Below are positions 16,605 to 23,846 of a stretch of DNA of 64,000 nucleotides, piece after piece (within the stretch, counting starts at the first letter, position 1; every line of letters begins with the position of its first letter). The position numbers and the translations under genes were made by a program. Source of the stretch: Candidatus Parcubacteria bacterium (GTDB taxonomy: Bacteria > Patescibacteriota > Saccharimonadia > Saccharimonadales > Saccharimonadaceae); contig JAEYUP010000001.1 of assembly GCA_023432445.1 (NCBI GenBank), positions 62,001 to 126,000 of the forward strand, read 5' to 3'. The notes under the pieces were generated by a model. The model was not told the DNA's origin. It saw nothing but the letters and a program-made list of their open reading frames with translations, and did not search any database.

Positions 16605-17020
16605 TATTTCTTCTCCTCTTTGGCTGGGGTATCAGCCTTAGCGTCAACTGCCTTCGCTGGAGCCTTCTTTGGCTTCAGTTCGCCCGTTACTTCAACGAGA
16701 ATGTTGGCACTTTTCTTCTGGAATGGCAACGCCCGTCCACGGCTAGCTGGTACAAATCGCTTAAGACGAGTACCAGTAGTGACAGAAAGGGTCGAAATCT
16801 GAAGGGTCTTTCCGTCGAATCCGTGATTGTTAATGGCGTTAGCCTGAGCGCTCTCGATAGCCTTTAGAACTGGTAGAGCGGCTCGCTTTGGGGTGTGTTT
16901 TAGGATGACAATCGCATCAGCGACTGAGCGTCCACGAACAAGACTTGCCACCAAGCTTACCTTACGAGGTGCTTGGTCGACGTTCTTGGCGTAAGCGCGT
17001 ACCTTAGTCAAATCAGCCAT
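16604..17020 (-). CDS. rplV: 50S ribosomal protein L22 (uL22)
   Basis: 138 aa. VRAYAKNVDQAPRKVSLVAS and the beta-hairpin region VTTGTRLKRFVPASRGRALP, which lines the exit tunnel, identify L22. A Lys/Ala-rich tail of ~25 residues extends beyond the E. coli end. It overlaps rpsS by one base. Confidence 0.97.
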   Translation of the reverse strand: MADLTKVRAYAKNVDQAPRKVSLVASLVRGRSVADAIVILKHTPKRAALPVLKAIESAQANAINNHGFDGKTLQISTLSVTTGTRLKRFVPASRGRALPFQKKSANILVEVTGELKPKKAPAKAVDAKADTPAKEEKK

Positions 17021-17286
17021 TATTTCTTATCCTTTCCACCGTGCTTGCGGAACTTACGAGTTGGGCTGAACTCACCGAGCTTGTGTCCAACCATGTTTTC
17101 CGTAATAAGCACTGGAACATGAACCTTACCGTTGTGAACAGCGATGGTTCGTCCCACCATCTCAGGGCTAATCGTGCTAGCACGCGCCCAGGTCTTGATG
17201 ATCGTGCGGTCTTCGAGACTCAAAGCGGCAACTTTCTTGGCGAGCTTGAAGTCTACGAATGGACCTTTTTTAAGTGATCGGCTCAT
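17020..17286 (-). CDS. rpsS: 30S ribosomal protein S19 (uS19)
   Basis: 88 aa. MSRSLKKGPFVDFKLAKKVA and VGHKLGEFSPTRKFRKHGGK are diagnostic of S19, which contacts the A-site finger in the 30S head. It starts 3 nt after rplB. Confidence 0.97.
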   Translation of the reverse strand: MSRSLKKGPFVDFKLAKKVAALSLEDRTIIKTWARASTISPEMVGRTIAVHNGKVHVPVLITENMVGHKLGEFSPTRKFRKHGGKDKK

Positions 17287-17289
17287 AAC

Positions 17290-18129
17290 CTACCTCTTCC
17301 TCTTCGCGTCATGACGCGACTTAACGATTAATCCGCTAACATCTTTACGACGACGGGTTCGATAACCAAGTGTCAGCTGACCCCAAGGGGTGCGTGGCGC
17401 TTTACCGGAACCGTGACGACCACCGTCACCACCACCGTGTGGGTGATCGGCGGCGTTCATGACTACACCACGAACACCTGGACGGATGCTCTTGCGTCGG
17501 TTTCGACCAGCTGAGCCAATCTTGATATTCTGGTGCTGCAAGTTACCAACTACACCGATAGCGGCAGTAGCTTCAAGACGGAACTTACGGACTTCGCCAG
17601 ATGGCATACGCACTGAAGCGTAGTCGCCCTCTTTAGCCATTAGTTGGGCTTTTGCCCCAGCTGAACGAACCATTTGAGCGCCCTTACCTGGGTGGAGTTC
17701 GATCGCGTAGATCTGTGTACCAACAGGGATGTTTGCAAGTGGCATGCGGTTACTTGTCTCGACTGACGCTTCCGCACCGCTTGAGATGACCTTACCAACC
17801 GTCATTGAAGTGTCGGCTAGAATGTAGTGATAAAGACCGTGCTGGTCCTTCACTCGGGCAATTCGGGCTGAACGGTTTGGGTCGTACTCGATGTGCTCGA
17901 CAGTAACTGTCAAACCGGCTGCGAGGTTGTGGTTAACGAGACGGTAGTGCCGTTTAACACCACCACCACGGTGTCGAACAGTAATGCGACCAGAGTTGTT
18001 ACGACCAGCGTTCTGCTTCTTGCTCTTTATAAGACTCTTGAGTGGCTTGCGGGTTGTGATTTCACTCATGTCCTGAGTGGTCATCCCTCGACGACCTGGG
18101 GTTGTTGGGTTGTACTGTGAAATAGCCAT
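17290..18129 (-). CDS. rplB: 50S ribosomal protein L2 (uL2)
   Basis: 279 aa. RHRGGGVKRHYRLVNHN and the C-terminal GVVMNAADHPHGGGDGGRHG (containing the conserved histidine region near the peptidyl-transferase centre) identify L2. Normal length. It abuts rplW by one base. Confidence 0.98.
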   Translation of the reverse strand: MAISQYNPTTPGRRGMTTQDMSEITTRKPLKSLIKSKKQNAGRNNSGRITVRHRGGGVKRHYRLVNHNLAAGLTVTVEHIEYDPNRSARIARVKDQHGLYHYILADTSMTVGKVISSGAEASVETSNRMPLANIPVGTQIYAIELHPGKGAQMVRSAGAKAQLMAKEGDYASVRMPSGEVRKFRLEATAAIGVVGNLQHQNIKIGSAGRNRRKSIRPGVRGVVMNAADHPHGGGDGGRHGSGKAPRTPWGQLTLGYRTRRRKDVSGLIVKSRHDAKRKR

Positions 18130-18464
18130 TATTTCTTCTCCTCAGTCTTCTTAGGAGCCGCTGGCTCTTCTGGCTGCTCAAAGAATGGCAACGAGTTACC
18201 AGTCGCGAGCGTTACGTAGGCTTTCTTGCTGTCGGAACGAGTTGTTGTACCAGGGTAACGGTTCTTTCCACGAGAGAATCGAACCGACTTACCGCTTTGG
18301 ACCAACGTCTTTATAGATGCGACTTTAACACCGTACTGAGCTTCGATTGCAGCCGCAATCTGAACTCGGTTAGCCGATACCGGCACGTTGAAGGCGTAGA
18401 CGTTCTTCTGGCTCTGACCGTAGGCCTTCTCAGTAGTTATAGGGGTGACAAGTAGAGTACTCAT
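18129..18464 (-). CDS. rplW: 50S ribosomal protein L23 (uL23)
   Basis: 111 aa. The start LLVTPITTEKAYGQSQKNVY is typical of L23, which sits at the tunnel exit and docks trigger factor and SRP. The C-terminal ~15 residues are a Pro/Ala/Lys/Glu tail. It starts 2 nt after rplD. Confidence 0.96.
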   Translation of the reverse strand: MSTLLVTPITTEKAYGQSQKNVYAFNVPVSANRVQIAAAIEAQYGVKVASIKTLVQSGKSVRFSRGKNRYPGTTTRSDSKKAYVTLATGNSLPFFEQPEEPAAPKKTEEKK

Positions 18465-18466
18465 GA

Positions 18467-19084
18467 TTATGCCTCCTCCTTAACAAGCCAGCTCTTTAGA
18501 GTTGGGATTGTCGCCTTCGCTAGAACGATATGATCAGCATTAAGAATGTGATAAACGTTCAGGTAGGTTGCTCGAACCAATAGCAGGTTCTGGATGTTGT
18601 TAGTCGCTCGAGTAAGCTCTGGAGTCTTTTCATCGACGACAAGAAGTGTTTTACGAGTAAATTTGTTGTCAGCAAGGAATTTGACTACTTCGGCAGTCTT
18701 TCCAGTAGTTTTCACATCTAGGACGTGAACCTTTTTCGCTTCATTAGCAAGGGTTAGGGCCTGGCGAACCGCCTGGCGCTTAGCCTGGGTAGAAATCTTC
18801 TTAGAGTAGTTTTCGTTACCTAGTGGACCAAAAACGATACCACCACCACGCCAAATCGGGTTACGGCTTGAGCCAAATCGTGCCCGACCAGTTCCCTTTT
18901 GCTTCCAAGGCTTCTTGCCACCACCGCTCACGAGGCCGCGAGTCTTGGTTGTAGCACTTGCCTGACGGCTGTTCGCGAGGTATGCGTCATAGGCCAATTT
19001 CAATAGTTCGTGATTTTTCACGTCTACCGCAAAGATTTCCTTAGGAAGAGTCGTCTTTGCTTCAGTTTTCACTGTATCAGCCAT
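18467..19084 (-). CDS. rplD: 50S ribosomal protein L4 (uL4)
   Basis: 205 aa. The tunnel loop is recognisable from TRGLVSGGGKKPWKQKGTGR and the conserved IWRGGGIVFGP. In E. coli L4 represses the S10 operon by binding its leader; the rplC leader hairpin here is a candidate site, unproven. It abuts rplC. Confidence 0.97.
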   Translation of the reverse strand: MADTVKTEAKTTLPKEIFAVDVKNHELLKLAYDAYLANSRQASATTKTRGLVSGGGKKPWKQKGTGRARFGSSRNPIWRGGGIVFGPLGNENYSKKISTQAKRQAVRQALTLANEAKKVHVLDVKTTGKTAEVVKFLADNKFTRKTLLVVDEKTPELTRATNNIQNLLLVRATYLNVYHILNADHIVLAKATIPTLKSWLVKEEA

Positions 19085-19698
19085 TATTTCTTACCTCCGA
19101 TAACGATCAGACCGCGCTTCGGTCCCGGAACCGCACCCTTAAGGCCGATAAGGTTTTTGTCAGCGTCAATGTAGCTCACAACAAGATTCTTAACAGTAAC
19201 TTGCTCGTGACCCATGTGTCCGGCCATTCGCTTACCTTTGAAAATCTTTTGTGGGTACATCGAACCGATTGAACCAGGCTTTCGAGTGTTTCCCTTACCA
19301 CCGTGTGACTTACGGTGTCTTTTAAAGTTGTGGCGCTTGATAGTACCAGCAAAACCTTTTCCTTTGCTTGTACCGGTCGCATCAACGATGTCGCCGAGTT
19401 CAAAACTCGAAACGTCAATGGTGCTTCCGATGGTAATATCTGCTGGAACTTCATCCACGCGAATCTCGCGAAGGAATTTTGGCGTTGTTTCAGACGCCTT
19501 GACGTGTCCAGCGACGGCCTTGCTCAGGTTCTTACCCGACTCAAAACCTACTTGGACAGCGTTGTAACCATCGACTTCGATGGTCTTTACCTGAGTGACT
19601 GTCACAGGTCCAGCTTGGATAAGCGTGACAGGAACTGTCTTGCCATCGTCGCTGATGAGTTGGGTCATACCAATTTTGGTACCGAGAAGTGCTTTCAT
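19084..19698 (-). CDS. rplC: 50S ribosomal protein L3 (uL3)
   Basis: 204 aa from the ATG at 19698 (MKALLGTKIGMTQLISDDGK). This start is preferred over two in-frame upstream starts because GGGAG lies 10 nt before it and the family begins here. The L3 signature FAGTIKRHNFKRHRKSHG lies around residue 115-135. It has its own promoter and structured leader and is separated from rpsJ by 471 nt that include an opposite-strand gene. Confidence 0.96.
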   Translation of the reverse strand: MKALLGTKIGMTQLISDDGKTVPVTLIQAGPVTVTQVKTIEVDGYNAVQVGFESGKNLSKAVAGHVKASETTPKFLREIRVDEVPADITIGSTIDVSSFELGDIVDATGTSKGKGFAGTIKRHNFKRHRKSHGGKGNTRKPGSIGSMYPQKIFKGKRMAGHMGHEQVTVKNLVVSYIDADKNLIGLKGAVPGPKRGLIVIGGKK

Positions 19699-19720
19699 GC
19701 TCTTCATTCTCCCACTTAAA

Positions 19721-19783
19721 ATTCTTGGTGGCTGGTAGTATCTTGTGGCTTTGACGCCTCCGACTTGCCAATTCACCAAGAAT
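19721..19783 (-). promoter_or_regulatory. Structured 5' leader of the rplC operon
   Basis: Perfect 10-bp inverted repeat ATTCTTGGTG (19721-19730) with CACCAAGAAT (19774-19783), with a further TGGC/GCCA pairing inside. It lies between the rplC promoter and ribosome-binding site, so a regulatory (possibly r-protein-binding) role is plausible. Confidence 0.6.
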
Positions 19784-19816
19784 TGCTTGCTATTTATTCG
19801 TAAAAGTTACCATAGC

Positions 19817-19845
19817 ATTGTACCAGATGCTACCCCTTGAGTCAA
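19817..19845 (-). promoter_or_regulatory. Promoter of the rplC-rplO operon
   Basis: Minus-strand -35 TTGACT (19840-19845), 17-nt spacer, -10 TACAAT (19817-19822). It gives a leader of about 110 nt before rplC. Confidence 0.8.
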
Positions 19846-19914
19846 GAGGTTGTAAAACAAAGCCATTTCTTGCATACTGAATATAGACAAGATAAACCAG
19901 GTAAAGGGGCATCC

Positions 19915-20166
19915 ATGGCAACTAAAACCAAGAAAAAGACGACCAAACGACGAGCTTCAAAGAAGCAGTCGACAGAACCTTACCAGACGTTTAAAGTGGC
20001 GCCTGATTTCCCCCCAATCTTAACCTTCAAGGTTACAAAGCAGACTATATACTGGGTATTTTTGATGGCAATCGTCATCTTCCTGCAGCTCTTGATAATC
20101 AAAACCCTGCTTGAGACCGCTCAAGTTATCCAAAATCAACAAGATACTGTCTTATTCCAAGACTAG
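19915..20166 (+). CDS. Small single-pass membrane protein inside the S10 cluster
   Basis: 83 aa, not recognised. A Lys/Arg/Thr-rich cytoplasmic N-terminus (TKTKKKTTKRRASKKQ) precedes one strong transmembrane helix (residues ~45-66, TIYWVFLMAIVIFLQLLII) and a short polar tail. The ATG at 19915 follows a purine-rich AAAGGGG sequence. A possible promoter is TTGTAA-17 nt-CATACT. It is transcribed against the ribosomal operon, between rpsJ and rplC, with only 3 nt to the rpsJ stop. A longer in-frame start exists at 19837 but lacks a ribosome-binding site. Confidence 0.7.
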   Translation: MATKTKKKTTKRRASKKQSTEPYQTFKVAPDFPPILTFKVTKQTIYWVFLMAIVIFLQLLIIKTLLETAQVIQNQQDTVLFQD

Positions 20167-20169
20167 GGG

Positions 20170-20493
20170 TTACATGCGGATTTCTGCATCAACGCCAGCT
20201 GGTAGGCTGAGGTTTTGCAGGCTGTCGATCGTCTTTGGGTTGGCGTTGGTGATGTCAATAAGTCGCTTGTGAACTCGCATCTCAAACGCTTCACCACCCT
20301 TCTTGTAGACGTGCGGTGATTTTACCACGGTAAACGTGCTACGTCGGGTTGGTAGCGGCACTGGGCCGGCTACGGACGCACCGGTACGAATAGCCGTATC
20401 AAGAATTTGTTTTGCTGACTGGTCGATCACTTTGTGATCATATGCTTTTAGTCGGATACGAATACGTAGTCCGCCTTCTTGTGCTTCTGCCAT
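20170..20493 (-). CDS. rpsJ: 30S ribosomal protein S10 (uS10)
   Basis: 107 aa starting MAEAQEGGLRIRIRLKAYDH. The ATG at 20493 has AAAGGAG at ideal spacing; an in-frame upstream extension to 20613 would begin inside the promoter and is rejected. The S10 motif GPVPLPTRRSTFTVVKSPHV is present. It is apparently monocistronic, cut off from rplC by the plus-strand membrane protein gene. S10 also acts with NusB in antitermination. Confidence 0.96.
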   Translation of the reverse strand: MAEAQEGGLRIRIRLKAYDHKVIDQSAKQILDTAIRTGASVAGPVPLPTRRSTFTVVKSPHVYKKGGEAFEMRVHKRLIDITNANPKTIDSLQNLSLPAGVDAEIRM

Positions 20494-20584
20494 AATTGGC
20501 TCCTTTGTTGCTCCGTAACCTCTGCTCGAATCGGTTTTGTTCGCGTCTGGCCGAGTTGTCGGGGCGATTAGTAGTATGTTGCCT

Positions 20585-20613
20585 ATTATAACGCCAATAA
20601 GGGAAATGTTCAA
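20585..20613 (-). promoter_or_regulatory. rpsJ promoter
   Basis: Minus-strand -35 TTGAAC (20608-20613), 17-nt spacer, -10 TATAAT (20585-20590). Its -35 lies 8 nt from the -35 of the divergent promoter at 20622-20650. Confidence 0.85.
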
Positions 20614-20621
20614 GAGGTTAA

Positions 20622-20650
20622 TTGACTATTTGTTGATTTATTGGTATAAT
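20622..20650 (+). promoter_or_regulatory. Promoter of the 109-aa gene, divergent from rpsJ
   Basis: -35 TTGACT, 17-nt spacer, -10 TATAAT; near consensus. Confidence 0.85.
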
Positions 20651-20689
20651 ATTTAGATACGTTCACGTCGTTCTTTTAAGGAGAAAATA

Positions 20690-21019
20690 ATGAGGTTTTG
20701 GAATAAGTGGCATCTCGATGAAGTCGTCGTTTCTCTACAGCGAGATGTTCAGGTCAAGGCACGGCGCGTTAATTGCAAAAGTGGCCAAAGTGTCTCTGTC
20801 GAGCGCCCAATCTCACTTAGGCTTGCCAAAATGTTGCACGCGTCCCTACCCACTAAAGGTGAGGCCATCGACATCTCGAAACTAGTGCGAAAAGTCGCCT
20901 CACTGAGCGAAACAATAGCCATTGAGCTGTGCTACGGCCAGCCAGATGGGGATGGCCCTGAGGAAATTTTCTACGGAAGCGATCTATACTTTCTGAAAAT
21001 GACCTACACAAAGCCTTAA
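20690..21019 (+). CDS. Hypothetical protein, highly promoted
   Basis: 109 aa, not recognised. It has a good Shine-Dalgarno (AAGGAG, 6 nt from ATG), a near-consensus promoter and a strong terminator, so it is a free-standing expressed gene. The sequence is mixed alpha/beta in character with no signal peptide, membrane segment or cysteine-rich motif. The middle (RPISLRLAKMLHASL, ~43-57) may be a helix. It lies between rpsJ and tuf on the opposite strand. Confidence 0.75.
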   Translation: MRFWNKWHLDEVVVSLQRDVQVKARRVNCKSGQSVSVERPISLRLAKMLHASLPTKGEAIDISKLVRKVASLSETIAIELCYGQPDGDGPEEIFYGSDLYFLKMTYTKP

Positions 21020-21052
21020 ACTCCGATGATCCCCGCCCAGCGGTTGCAGACT

Positions 21053-21082
21053 CCCCGTCTCCCGTTAAGAGGCGGGGTTTTT
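21053..21082 (+). terminator. Terminator of the 109-aa gene
   Basis: Nine-pair stem CCCCGTCTC / GAGGCGGGG (one G-U) followed by TTTTT. Confidence 0.9.
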
Positions 21083-21170
21083 GCTTTACGCTATACTGTT
21101 ATTAGTAGCTGAGGATATAGCCTACGACCGTCTATCATCAAGAAAACCATTAAACAAAAAGGAGCGTCTC

Positions 21171-21197
21171 ATGGGCGGCTTATCTACAAATAAATAA
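21171..21197 (+). CDS. Possible 8-codon mini-ORF
   Basis: ATG GGC GGC TTA TCT ACA AAT AAA TAA encodes MGGLSTNK. A strong Shine-Dalgarno (AAAAAGGAG, about 6 nt from ATG) precedes it, and its stop codon is part of the following terminator stem. There is no clear promoter; TATACT near 21092 is a weak candidate. It could be a tiny peptide gene, a small RNA with a decoy ORF, or the remnant of a gene. Confidence 0.35.
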   Translation: MGGLSTNK

Positions 21198-21220
21198 CCC
21201 CTCTTTCGAGGGGTTATTTT
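21193..21220. terminator. Bidirectional terminator downstream of tuf
   Basis: Perfect 11-bp stem AATAACCCCTC / GAGGGGTTATT, loop TTTC, with T-runs on both sides. It ends tuf (minus) and any plus-strand transcript carrying the mini-ORF. Confidence 0.92.
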
Positions 21221-21237
21221 GTCAGATAGTCCGTAAA

Positions 21238-22419
21238 CTACTTAACGATCTTGGTAACCACACCGGCACCAACAGTCTTACCACCTTCACGGATTGCGAA
21301 GTTTAGACCTTGCTCCATCGCAATTGGCGCGAGAAGCTTAACGACGAAGGTCACTGTGTCACCAGGAATGACAAGTTCCTTGTCAGCTGGAAGCTCAACT
21401 TCACCCGTAACATCTGTGGTTCGGAAGTAGAACTGTGGCTTGTAGCCCTTTGAGAATGGAGTGTGGCGTCCGCCTTCTTCCTTCTTAAGGATGTAAACCT
21501 CTGCTTCGAACTCAGTGTGAGGAGTGATTGAACCTGGCTTAGCAAGAACCTGACCGCGTTCGATCTGCTCGCGCTCGATACCTCGTAGAAGCAGTCCGGC
21601 GTTGTCACCAGCCTGTCCTCGGTCAAGATTCTTCTTGAAGGCCTCAATACCAGTAACGACAGACTTCTGGGTAGCCTTAACACCAACGATTTCAACTTCG
21701 TCGTTAAGGTTGATAACACCCTGCTCGATACGACCAGTTGCAACTGTTCCACGACCCTTGATTGAGAACACGTCCTCAATAGGCATCAGGAAGTCTTTGT
21801 CCATGTCGCGGGTTGGCTCTGGAACGTACTCGTCCATAGCGTTAACCAGTTCCATGATAGCGTCTTCGTACTTTTCGTCACCTTCAAGAGCCTTAGTAGC
21901 AGAACCCTTAATGATAGGTGCGTCTTCGTCGAATCCGTTCTTAGCAAGAAGTTCGCGGATGTCCATTTCAACTAGTTCAACTAGCTCTGGATCGGCAATG
22001 TCCATCTTGTTAAGGAATACAAGGATCTTTGGCACACCAACCTGCTTAGCAAGCAGAACGTGCTCGCGGGTCTGAGGAAGTGGACCGTCGGTTGCAGCAA
22101 CCACGAGGATCGCACCGTCAACCTGAGCGGCACCGGTGATCATGTTCTTAACGTAGTCAGCGTGTCCCGGCATGTCCACGTGAGCGTAGTGACGCTTTTC
22201 TGTCTCGTACTCCTGGTGAGATGAAGCAATGGTAATACCACGTGCTTTCTCTTCAGGTGCGTTGTCAATTTGGTCGTAAGCGACAGGCTTGTTAACTGCG
22301 CTTGGAAGGCGTTTTGCAAGTACAGCTGTGATTGCTGCCGTAAGGCTGGTCTTTCCGTGGTCAACGTGACCCATAGTACCAACGTTTACGTGAGGCTTGC
22401 TTCGATCGAAATCTGCCAT
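21238..22419 (-). CDS. tuf: Elongation factor Tu
   Basis: 393 aa, full length. The G1 motif is GTMGHVDHGKT (residues ~16-26), the G3 motif DMPGHADYVKNM and G4 NKMD; domains II and III follow (GRGTVATGRIEQGVI, TDVTGEVELPADKELVIPGD). It delivers aminoacyl-tRNA to the ribosome. It is preceded by AAAGGAG and a promoter within the 3' end of the HEPN gene, so it is uncoupled from fusA. Confidence 0.98.
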   Translation of the reverse strand: MADFDRSKPHVNVGTMGHVDHGKTSLTAAITAVLAKRLPSAVNKPVAYDQIDNAPEEKARGITIASSHQEYETEKRHYAHVDMPGHADYVKNMITGAAQVDGAILVVAATDGPLPQTREHVLLAKQVGVPKILVFLNKMDIADPELVELVEMDIRELLAKNGFDEDAPIIKGSATKALEGDEKYEDAIMELVNAMDEYVPEPTRDMDKDFLMPIEDVFSIKGRGTVATGRIEQGVINLNDEVEIVGVKATQKSVVTGIEAFKKNLDRGQAGDNAGLLLRGIEREQIERGQVLAKPGSITPHTEFEAEVYILKKEEGGRHTPFSKGYKPQFYFRTTDVTGEVELPADKELVIPGDTVTFVVKLLAPIAMEQGLNFAIREGGKTVGAGVVTKIVK

Positions 22420-22450
22420 TTGGTTAATTCTCCTTTAAATTATTTTCGCA

Positions 22451-22467
22451 TGAGGTAACATACCTCA
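22451..22467 (-). promoter_or_regulatory. Hairpin in the tuf leader
   Basis: Perfect 7-bp stem TGAGGTA / TACCTCA with a 3-nt loop in the tuf 5' UTR, 15-30 nt upstream of its ribosome-binding site. The function is unknown. Confidence 0.5.
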
Positions 22468-23124
22468 CGGCGTATACGGGTAATTATAGCCTGTTTTCAC
22501 CTTTGAGTAAAGGGTATTTTCACTCATCCGGGTCATGTCTTCTCGCCATCGCGGCGGCGCATGTATAAAACGCCACATCAGCCTGTCCTGTTCGGCCTTT
22601 TGTCGTTCATCGAGCACCTGGTGACGAGCTAAAATTCGCAACTCATCTATACGTCTAATCTCTTTATCTCCAACTGTTATATTCATACGCCTGATAACCT
22701 CATCCATGAATATAGACAACGAGATATAAGCAAGCCTGACGTACTCGATATGATTAGACGCTGAGGGCGACAACGAACCGTGTATAAGTTCACAGCGCAC
22801 CCGATACCAGAAATTAATAAGCCCTCTCCAATCATCTCGATTCTTAACAGAACCTTGCCAGAATTCCTGTTGCAAAATCGACTGTTTTTCAGTTAGATCC
22901 ACGATTCTGTCAATATACATGTCTAATGCATACATTGCGCGGCGCTCAAGGTAATCTTTCCATATTACAAATCTGTCGCCAAGAAGACGAAGTGCTTCGC
23001 GGTCGTTGCTGGCATGCGTAACTTTGCGATACCAAGCGTTGTAGGCAATATAGAGCTGCGCGTACAGAGTAAAGTAATCAACCCTAGACCTTCGGTAATA
23101 ACTGATGATTATATCCCGCGTCAT
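22465..23124 (-). CDS. HEPN-like protein coupled to a RadC-like protein
   Basis: 219 aa, largely alpha-helical, no signal peptide. Residues 106-116 (WYRVRCELIHG) contain R110-x4-H115, the RX4-6H motif of HEPN nucleases. The N-terminal helix YAQLYIAYNAWYRKV resembles those of Apea/MAE-type HEPN proteins. Such domains often cut RNA in defence or toxin systems. Its ATG overlaps the TGA stop of the RadC-like gene (ATGA), giving strict translational coupling. The family assignment is by motif only. Confidence 0.55.
   Translation of the reverse strand: MTRDIIISYYRRSRVDYFTLYAQLYIAYNAWYRKVTHASNDREALRLLGDRFVIWKDYLERRAMYALDMYIDRIVDLTEKQSILQQEFWQGSVKNRDDWRGLINFWYRVRCELIHGSLSPSASNHIEYVRLAYISLSIFMDEVIRRMNITVGDKEIRRIDELRILARHQVLDERQKAEQDRLMWRFIHAPPRWREDMTRMSENTLYSKVKTGYNYPYTP
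22483..22511 (-). promoter_or_regulatory. tuf promoter
   Basis: Minus-strand -35 TTTACT (22506-22511), 17-nt spacer, -10 TATAAT (22483-22488), located inside the last ~50 nt of the HEPN-like gene. Confidence 0.75.
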
Positions 23125-23762
23125 ACCAACACCCTCAACGAACGTTCCGCTCGGTGATTTATGATGTACACTCCCCGTACGGTAACATGAAAGAGCCCAG
23201 CCATGACGCGAAGCTCGCGCGCCAATGACAAGTCGAACAATGCCGGCTCCAGCGACCTGTCGGAAGAACCGATACCAATTACTATCTTAGCTGCTCGATC
23301 TCTGACAATCTCAATGAATATCTGACGCATCAGCTCCGAAGGGTGTTTATCTCCCACTAAAAAAGTTCGTTTTGCTATCTGCCCATAACCGCCGTCAAGC
23401 GTCAGCAACACCAACGTTTCTTTGGCGGAATCACGCACAGGTGCCAACGATGATATTATTTTTTCTGGGGTATCAATAGTAAGCTGCTTTGCCGTTGATG
23501 GATACCTCCCAGCCAACTCAAAAAGTGCTACTATCTGGCAAACACGGGCTGGACCAAGACCCGGAACGCCCATTAACTGCTCAAAGCTTACCCCGCTACC
23601 GTATTTGCCTAGCACCTTCAGGGTACGTCGGGCGATCTTCGACACACCAATATAGCTATTGCCACTACCAATCACCACCTGTAGAAGCTCGCGCGTCGTC
23701 AAAGAACCCACACCGGCCTCTTGCAGTTTTTCTCTCGGACCTCGTCGTACGCCTGTATCCAT
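23121..23762 (-). CDS. RadC-like JAB-domain protein lacking the metal-binding histidines
   Basis: 213 aa. An HhH region (LMGVPGLGPARVCQIVALFE, ~63-82) and the RadC JAB core with Glu115 (KETLVLLTLD) are clear. The HNHPSG motif is replaced by GIGSSD at about 163-168, so both histidines of the JAMM zinc site are missing; Asp177 may remain. It is therefore probably not a metalloprotease and may act as a binding scaffold. A -10 TATAGT ends 7 nt before the ATG. Two-gene operon with the HEPN-like protein, between fusA and tuf. Confidence 0.75.
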   Translation of the reverse strand: MDTGVRRGPREKLQEAGVGSLTTRELLQVVIGSGNSYIGVSKIARRTLKVLGKYGSGVSFEQLMGVPGLGPARVCQIVALFELAGRYPSTAKQLTIDTPEKIISSLAPVRDSAKETLVLLTLDGGYGQIAKRTFLVGDKHPSELMRQIFIEIVRDRAAKIVIGIGSSDRSLEPALFDLSLARELRVMAGLFHVTVRGVYIINHRAERSLRVLV

Positions 23763-23846
23763 ATCATCAACTATAGAGATGAAATATTGAATAGTCAGGT
23801 CAATGGACTATTTTTTGAGATATGGAGCAAGGGAGCGCTACCAAGT

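Noticed and set aside
19651..19670. A second hammerhead-like CTGATGAG within rplC
   Set aside because: It has no matching stem II, GAAA block or cleavage-site stem; it is coding sequence.
20494..20613. N-terminal extension of S10 to 20613
   Set aside because: The extra codons overlap the rpsJ promoter and there is an ideal Shine-Dalgarno at the family-typical start (20493).
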